64,000 bases of DNA, from NCBI GenBank assembly GCA_002104945.1, contig MCFH01000064.1, forward strand, positions 186,001 through 250,000. The letters are read 5' to 3'. Positions 61,973 through 64,000 of the stretch are shown in pieces. The translations under genes and the position numbers were made by a program. The notes below the pieces were generated by a model, which was given only the letters and a program-made list of their open reading frames with translations, did no database searches and was not told the origin of the DNA. Position 1 is the first letter of the stretch. Every line of letters starts with the position of its first letter. Origin of the DNA: Piromyces finnis (taxonomy: Eukaryota > Neocallimastigomycota > Neocallimastigomycetes > Neocallimastigales > Neocallimastigaceae).

Positions 61973-62932
61973 TTATTCTTTTTCATCATTTTTATGCTGT
62001 GATTCAGGTGATATCTCGGTTTTATTAGATATTATGGGATTTGAAAGTGTAGAATCTTTTTCCTTAAAAGTTGGCATATAGGTTGGATATTGACCGTAGT
62101 TTTGTTGATAATTTTGAGAAGCGTAATCTTGTGGATAGTTTTGTTGATAATTTAGAGGGTAACCTTGATAGGTGTAATAACTTTGATCTGAGTATTGACC
62201 TTGTTGATAAGATGGAGGTATTGGCATTATACCATTATTATTAGTAGTATTGATATCATTTAAATTATTATAATTATTATTATTGCTATTATTTATATTA
62301 TTATAATTATTATTAGTAAATTCTGGAAATAGTTGTCCAAATGTATTCGATGGTTTAGCATCATCATTTAAACAATGTTGAACATATTGCCCATTTAAAT
62401 ATGGATTAGATCCATTTGAATTATTCGAAGTAGATTGATTATTATTTGAATTTGAAGGAAGGGTGATGGAAGTCATTTGGGGTGAACTATTTGGTGAAGG
62501 ATTAGAAGTATTTAAATTATCATTATAGGGAAAATAGCCCATTTGATAATTGTTAGGAGTATAAATTGTCTGCATTTGACCACCATTATTTTGTGAATAT
62601 GAATTTTGGAATTGATAGTCATTTTGCATATCAGTAGTTTGATTTTCATTATTGAAAGGGTAAGGAGTAACTGTATTATTTGCATTTTGTTTTGTTTTGG
62701 CACATTGAGAGCAACAATATAAAATACCAAACATGATGATAACAAAAACAATAATAGCAAAAATAGCACTAAAAGCTTTTCCTTTACCTCTTTTTTCCAA
62801 ATGAACAAAGTGGGATGGTGCTATTTCATGATTATAATTTAAATCTTTACTATTAATGACATTTTCATCATCAATTTCCTTAAAAAAATTATTTATAACA
62901 AGATTAATTAAAAAGTATTGAATATTATCCAT
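61973..62932 (-). CDS. Single-pass membrane protein with long Asn/Gln/Tyr-rich tail (hypothetical)
   Basis: 319 aa, one exon. The N-terminal 55 residues are followed by a hydrophobic segment of about 21 residues (AFSAIFAIIVFVIIMFGILYC) and CSQC, with KRGKGK on its N-terminal side. The remaining 240 residues are rich in Asn, Gln, Tyr, Pro and Ser, with repeated QQ(N/G)Y motifs (for example YQGYPLNYQQNYPQDY), a composition typical of prion-like disordered regions. No family recognised. By the positive-inside rule the tail could be either side. Similar single-TM fungal proteins serve as wall or stress sensors, but nothing here shows that. Confidence 0.7.
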   Translation of the reverse strand: MDNIQYFLINLVINNFFKEIDDENVINSKDLNYNHEIAPSHFVHLEKRGKGKAFSAIFAIIVFVIIMFGILYCCSQCAKTKQNANNTVTPYPFNNENQTTDMQNDYQFQNSYSQNNGGQMQTIYTPNNYQMGYFPYNDNLNTSNPSPNSSPQMTSITLPSNSNNNQSTSNNSNGSNPYLNGQYVQHCLNDDAKPSNTFGQLFPEFTNNNYNNINNSNNNNYNNLNDINTTNNNGIMPIPPSYQQGQYSDQSYYTYQGYPLNYQQNYPQDYASQNYQQNYGQYPTYMPTFKEKDSTLSNPIISNKTEISPESQHKNDEKE

Positions 62933-63473
62933 TTTTTTTTTATTCTACTTTTTTTTTTTTTTTTGTTAAATATTAATAGTATATAATATATATAATATTC
63001 TTTTTTATATCTACTTCACGATATTTAAACTCTATTGAAATAAGATAAAATCTACAAAAAAAATATATATATATTTAAGATATTTTATTAATTTTTATAT
63101 TTTATTTTATTTAAAGAAATGAAGGATATCTAAGGATATCTAAATATGATAATAATGTATATTTAAATATAAATTACATGTTATATTAATGGAAACATTA
63201 TATTAAAGTTAAATAGTAATTTTAATTTTATTCCATATAATATTTTTAAAATTAAAAGAAAAATAAGTTTTAGATTTTATATATATAAATACTTTTTTTT
63301 TTTTAGAAAAAAAAAAAAAAAAGACAAAAAAAAAAATAATAATAATTAGTTACACATATTTATTATATTAGGATAAATATAATATATATATAATAAAAAA
63401 GTATACAGTCAAAATATTATCTTTAGATACTTTTTTATTATTTAAAATTTTATTTTTTTTATAAGAGTTAAAT
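62933..63473. other. AT-rich intergenic region
   Basis: About 540 bases; T runs follow the membrane protein start and A runs lie at about 63306-63345. GGATATCTAA is repeated at 63124-63143. No gene. Confidence 0.55.
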
Positions 63474-64000
63474 TTATTTATTTTCATTTTCGTTTGAACT
63501 ATTTTTTGTGTTATTATTTTCTTGATTTGTTTTATCTTTATTATTAGTTTTTGATGTTTGATTGGCTTCTGGAGATGTGGATGGAGGTGAGGATGAGGAT
63601 GTTTGTTGTAAATTTGATTTAAAGGAGGAGGAAGAACTATCACATTGATGATTAACCATGTGTTGTGGTGGTGGTGGTGGTTTTGAAAAAAATGGACTAG
63701 GATAATTTTGAGAAGGGAAAAATCCTGGTGGAGGATACATAGCAGGTGAAGGTGGATCATTTCTATTTGATGTATTAAAACTATTAGGTCTTTTTGAGTG
63801 ATACTGTAGAGGTGGAAAAATACAGTCATTTGATGGTATTACAATTTGGGTCATTTGTACAGGTACAGAATAAGTTTGAATTGAAGTATTCATTGTTTTA
63901 ATTATGGATGGGTCATCATAAATATTTACATCATTTAATTGGTTATAGGCTTGCTGAGAATAAGCTATTGAATTTTTTAAAGTGTCCTCGGATGAATTAT
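63474..64000 (-). CDS. Proline/serine/asparagine-rich protein, 5' part beyond the window
   Basis: The frame is open from the window edge (64000) to TAA at 63474-63476, at least 174 residues. An internal ATG at 63893 is not necessarily the start because the preceding 35 codons are open and look coding (SSEDTLKNSIAYSQQAYNQLN). Pro-rich segments (PPPGFF, PPPPPQH) are followed by a Ser- and Asn/Lys-rich end. No domain recognised. The composition resembles the tail of the neighbouring 61973-62932 protein, so the two may be related membrane proteins whose TM part lies outside (inference). Confidence 0.6.
   Translation of the reverse strand, partial: NSSEDTLKNSIAYSQQAYNQLNDVNIYDDPSIIKTMNTSIQTYSVPVQMTQIVIPSNDCIFPPLQYHSKRPNSFNTSNRNDPPSPAMYPPPGFFPSQNYPSPFFSKPPPPPQHMVNHQCDSSSSSFKSNLQQTSSSSPPSTSPEANQTSKTNNKDKTNQENNNTKNSSNENENK

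Overview
This window most probably comes from an anaerobic gut fungus (Neocallimastigomycota). The evidence is an extremely AT-rich genome with long poly-A/T and AAT runs, GT-AG introns in most genes, huge polyasparagine tracts in proteins, a fungal trifunctional TRP1 gene, and a secreted family-3 pectate lyase with an N-terminal CBM1. The phylum is an inference; 'fungus' is well supported.

Layout. 1-965: decayed leucine-rich-repeat coding remnants on both strands. 4886-8451: ten-exon RasGAP gene (+). 9773-11018: two-exon single-pass membrane protein (+). 17589-11835: polymerase-theta-type DNA helicase without a polymerase domain (-). 18971-19545: SINE-like retroelement with a 12-bp target duplication and poly(A) tail (-). 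20547-45504: a nest of LTR retrotransposons. 46786-52117: a tight co-directional block of a small basic protein, anthranilate synthase I (TrpE) and the TrpG-TrpC-TrpF fusion, separated by only 24 and 36 bases. 52639-55791: eight-exon UTP3/SAS10 ribosome-biogenesis gene. 55792-60079: gene-poor, with a candidate small secreted peptide and an inverted-repeat element. 60080-61363: secreted CBM1-PL3 pectate lyase. 62932-61973: N/Q-rich membrane protein. 64000-63474: proline-rich protein cut by the window edge.

The retrotransposon nest can be resolved base by base from LTR pairs and target-site duplications. A Ty1/copia element (20547-45504, TSD ATTTC) was hit in gag by a Ty3/gypsy chromovirus, Gyp-1 (21101-39871, TSD ATTAT). 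Gyp-1 then received a 632-bp solo LTR (TSD GAAT) and a second chromovirus, Gyp-2 (21905-27369, TSD ATTGG), in its 5' LTR, and a third, Gyp-3 (28203-34331, minus strand, TSD CTACG), in its leader. A solo Gyp-2-family LTR (42094-42474, TSD GCGCC) sits in copia pol. Subtracting the insertions leaves a copia reading frame of 1720 codons with no frameshift, and all three chromovirus gag-pol frames are intact, so the nest looks young.

The most interesting signals are these. All three chromoviruses carry a Tf1-like self-priming site: the 10-11 bases after the 5' LTR are complementary to a site inside the LTR. The copia primer site matches the anticodon arm of tRNA-Lys(CUU), implying a half-tRNA primer. 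The trp genes are arranged like an operon.
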